A stretch of DNA of 7,096 bases, from NCBI GenBank assembly GCA_015661135.1, contig JACVXW010000092.1, positions 1 to 7,096 on the forward strand. Reading direction: 5' to 3'. Made by a program: the position numbers and the translations under genes. The notes under the pieces are model-generated. The model had not been told where the DNA came from, did no database searches, and saw only the letters and a list, made by a program, of their open reading frames with translations. Shown here piece by piece: positions 5,963-7,096 of the stretch (positions are counted from its first letter, which is position 1; every line of letters starts with the position of its first letter). This DNA comes from Chloroflexota bacterium. GTDB lineage: Bacteria; Chloroflexota; Limnocylindria; Limnocylindrales; CSP1-4.

Positions 5963-7096
5963 TCAGGCGACCCGCTTCGTTGAAGCCGTGCGACGAGAGG
6001 CCGAGGGAGCCGACGCGCCGATTGCGGACCCGAGGGCCGAGAGGAGCCGCAGCGCGAGCGCCTTGGCATCGACGGCCGGATCCAGCCGCGGACCGGTGCA
6101 GGCGGGACAGCCGCTGTCGCACGGACACTCCATCACGAGTTGCGCCGCGCCCAGGACGAGCTCCTCATGACGTGCCCAGAGCCGCTCCGACAGGCCCACC
6201 CCGCCGGGCATCGCCTCGTACAGGTAGATGGTGGGCGCGTCCTGGTGAGGCGAGCGGACCTGCGAGACGAGCCCGAGGTCACGGGGATCCACCATCAGCA
6301 GGACGGCGGCGACGGCCTGGAGGGCCCGGCCCACCCCGACCAGGGCCACGTCCAGATCGTCTCGACGCCAGCCCGCGGCGGCGGAGTCGGCGGTGACCCA
6401 GTAGGCCGTGGTCTGGAGCTCCAGTTCGGGCAGGTCGATCGGCCCCCAGCCGACGTTCTCGTCCGTCCCGAACTTGAGCTTCTTGAAGAGCGTGACGAGG
6501 CTCGCCACCATCACCTCGCCGTGAATGCGCCGCCCCCCGGTCGCGGGCTCCTCGCCGAATACATCGAGGGGCTTGAGGGTGACTGCCCGGTTCGCATAGG
6601 TGTAGTGATCCACGTCCACCCGGTGGACATATGCCTTGCGCTCACCCCACTCGAGCCGATCCACGTAGAACTGGACCGACTCGTGGATGTAGATCGCGCG
6701 CTCATGGACGAGCACCTGTGCCGAGAACAGGTCAACTTCGCCCAGGACTCGCGGCCGGTCCGGGGTCGTGTCGATGATGACGACGTTCTCCGGTGCCGCT
6801 GCACGCAGGCTGACCTCCGAGGCCGGGAAATTCTCGGAGCTCCAGTACCAGCGCCCGTCGCTCGACTGGCGAACGTGACCCTCCTCGCCGAGGAACGCGA
6901 GGAGGTCATCGGCGGGGCCCGGCCCGAAGACCTCACCCGGCTCGAACGGGCGCTCGAAGGCGGCGCAGCGAAGGTGGGCAAGGAGGACGTGGAGGTTGTC
7001 GGGGTCCACCCTGGCCTCCTCGGGGCTGCGGTCTAGAAGGAATTCGGGGTGATTGATCACGTATTGATCGACAGGCGAAGCGGAGGCCACGAGGAT
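5963..7096 (-). CDS. mrfA: MrfA/YprA-family DEAD/DEAH-box helicase, C-terminal part (DUF1998/MZB zinc-binding domain), 5' partial
   Basis: This is the C-terminal 377 residues of an ATP-dependent DNA helicase of the YprA/MrfA family, which translocates 3'-5' on DNA and works with the nuclease MrfB in mitomycin C repair. The frame is open to the window edge (codons for Ile-Leu precede the GTG at 7090), so that GTG is internal and the RecA-like motor domains lie outside. The fragment opens with LVASASPVDQYVINHPEFLL, RSPEEARVDPDNL and LLAHLRCAAFERPF, a characteristic YprA segment after the second motor domain. It ends with the DUF1998/MZB four-cysteine cluster C-P-C-D-S-G-C-P-A-C (fragment residues 324-333, nt 6098-6127), preceded by YLYEAMPGGVGLSERL. 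All four cysteines are present, so the zinc- or disulfide-stabilised domain looks intact. The last 25 or so residues are Ala/Ser/Arg-rich and probably unstructured. The TGA at 5965-5963 is followed 4 nt later by the mrfB ATG. RecQ-like and LHR helicases lack this domain order, so the assignment is firm. Confidence 0.92.
   Translation of the reverse strand: MLVASASPVDQYVINHPEFLLDRSPEEARVDPDNLHVLLAHLRCAAFERPFEPGEVFGPGPADDLLAFLGEEGHVRQSSDGRWYWSSENFPASEVSLRAAAPENVVIIDTTPDRPRVLGEVDLFSAQVLVHERAIYIHESVQFYVDRLEWGERKAYVHRVDVDHYTYANRAVTLKPLDVFGEEPATGGRRIHGEVMVASLVTLFKKLKFGTDENVGWGPIDLPELELQTTAYWVTADSAAAGWRRDDLDVALVGVGRALQAVAAVLLMVDPRDLGLVSQVRSPHQDAPTIYLYEAMPGGVGLSERLWARHEELVLGAAQLVMECPCDSGCPACTGPRLDPAVDAKALALRLLSALGSAIGASAPSASRRTASTKRVA

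Noticed and set aside
4543..6396. A very long + strand open frame (617 codons) opposite mrfB and mrfA
   Set aside because: It is antisense to two well-supported genes, has Arg/Pro/Gly-rich low-information sequence and no recognisable domain. Long shadow frames are expected at this GC content.

Overview
The window is very GC-rich, with strong G/C preference at third codon positions and almost no non-coding space. The gene content fits a bacterium of the Chloroflexota or a neighbouring high-GC group: a DUF2342-type zincin metallopeptidase (best known from Actinomycetota and Chloroflexota), a divergent YchF-like ATPase and an mrfAB pair. This taxonomic guess is inference from gene families and composition only.

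Layout, left to right. On the + strand are the 3' part of a zinc metallopeptidase gene (2-898), a D-2-hydroxyacid dehydrogenase gene that overlaps it by ATGA (895-1847) but is broken near its 3' end, and, after a 93-nt gap, a YchF/DUF933-like P-loop ATPase (1941-3044). Facing these on the - strand is a small acidic protein of unknown function (3076-3474). It is divergent from a PfkB-family sugar/nucleoside kinase on the + strand (3537-4517), with a 62-nt shared promoter region between them. The right third is a - strand operon read from the window's right edge: the C-terminal half of a helicase of the YprA/MrfA family (5963-7096, incomplete), followed 4 nt later by a DEDDh exonuclease of the YprB/MrfB family (4471-5958). 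The 3' end of mrfB overlaps the 3' end of the kinase gene tail to tail by 47 bp.

How the genes work together. The clearest functional unit is mrfA-mrfB, a helicase-nuclease pair known in Bacillus subtilis to repair mitomycin C damage independently of UvrABC. The metallopeptidase and dehydrogenase look co-translated, but no shared pathway is evident. The remaining genes look like independent housekeeping or metabolic genes. There are no RNA genes, CRISPR arrays, insertion sequences or prophage signs. The most notable anomaly is the dehydrogenase: its last 27 codons are intact but sit in another reading frame, and the segment that should carry the catalytic histidine is missing. That means either a true pseudogene or a sequence/assembly deletion.
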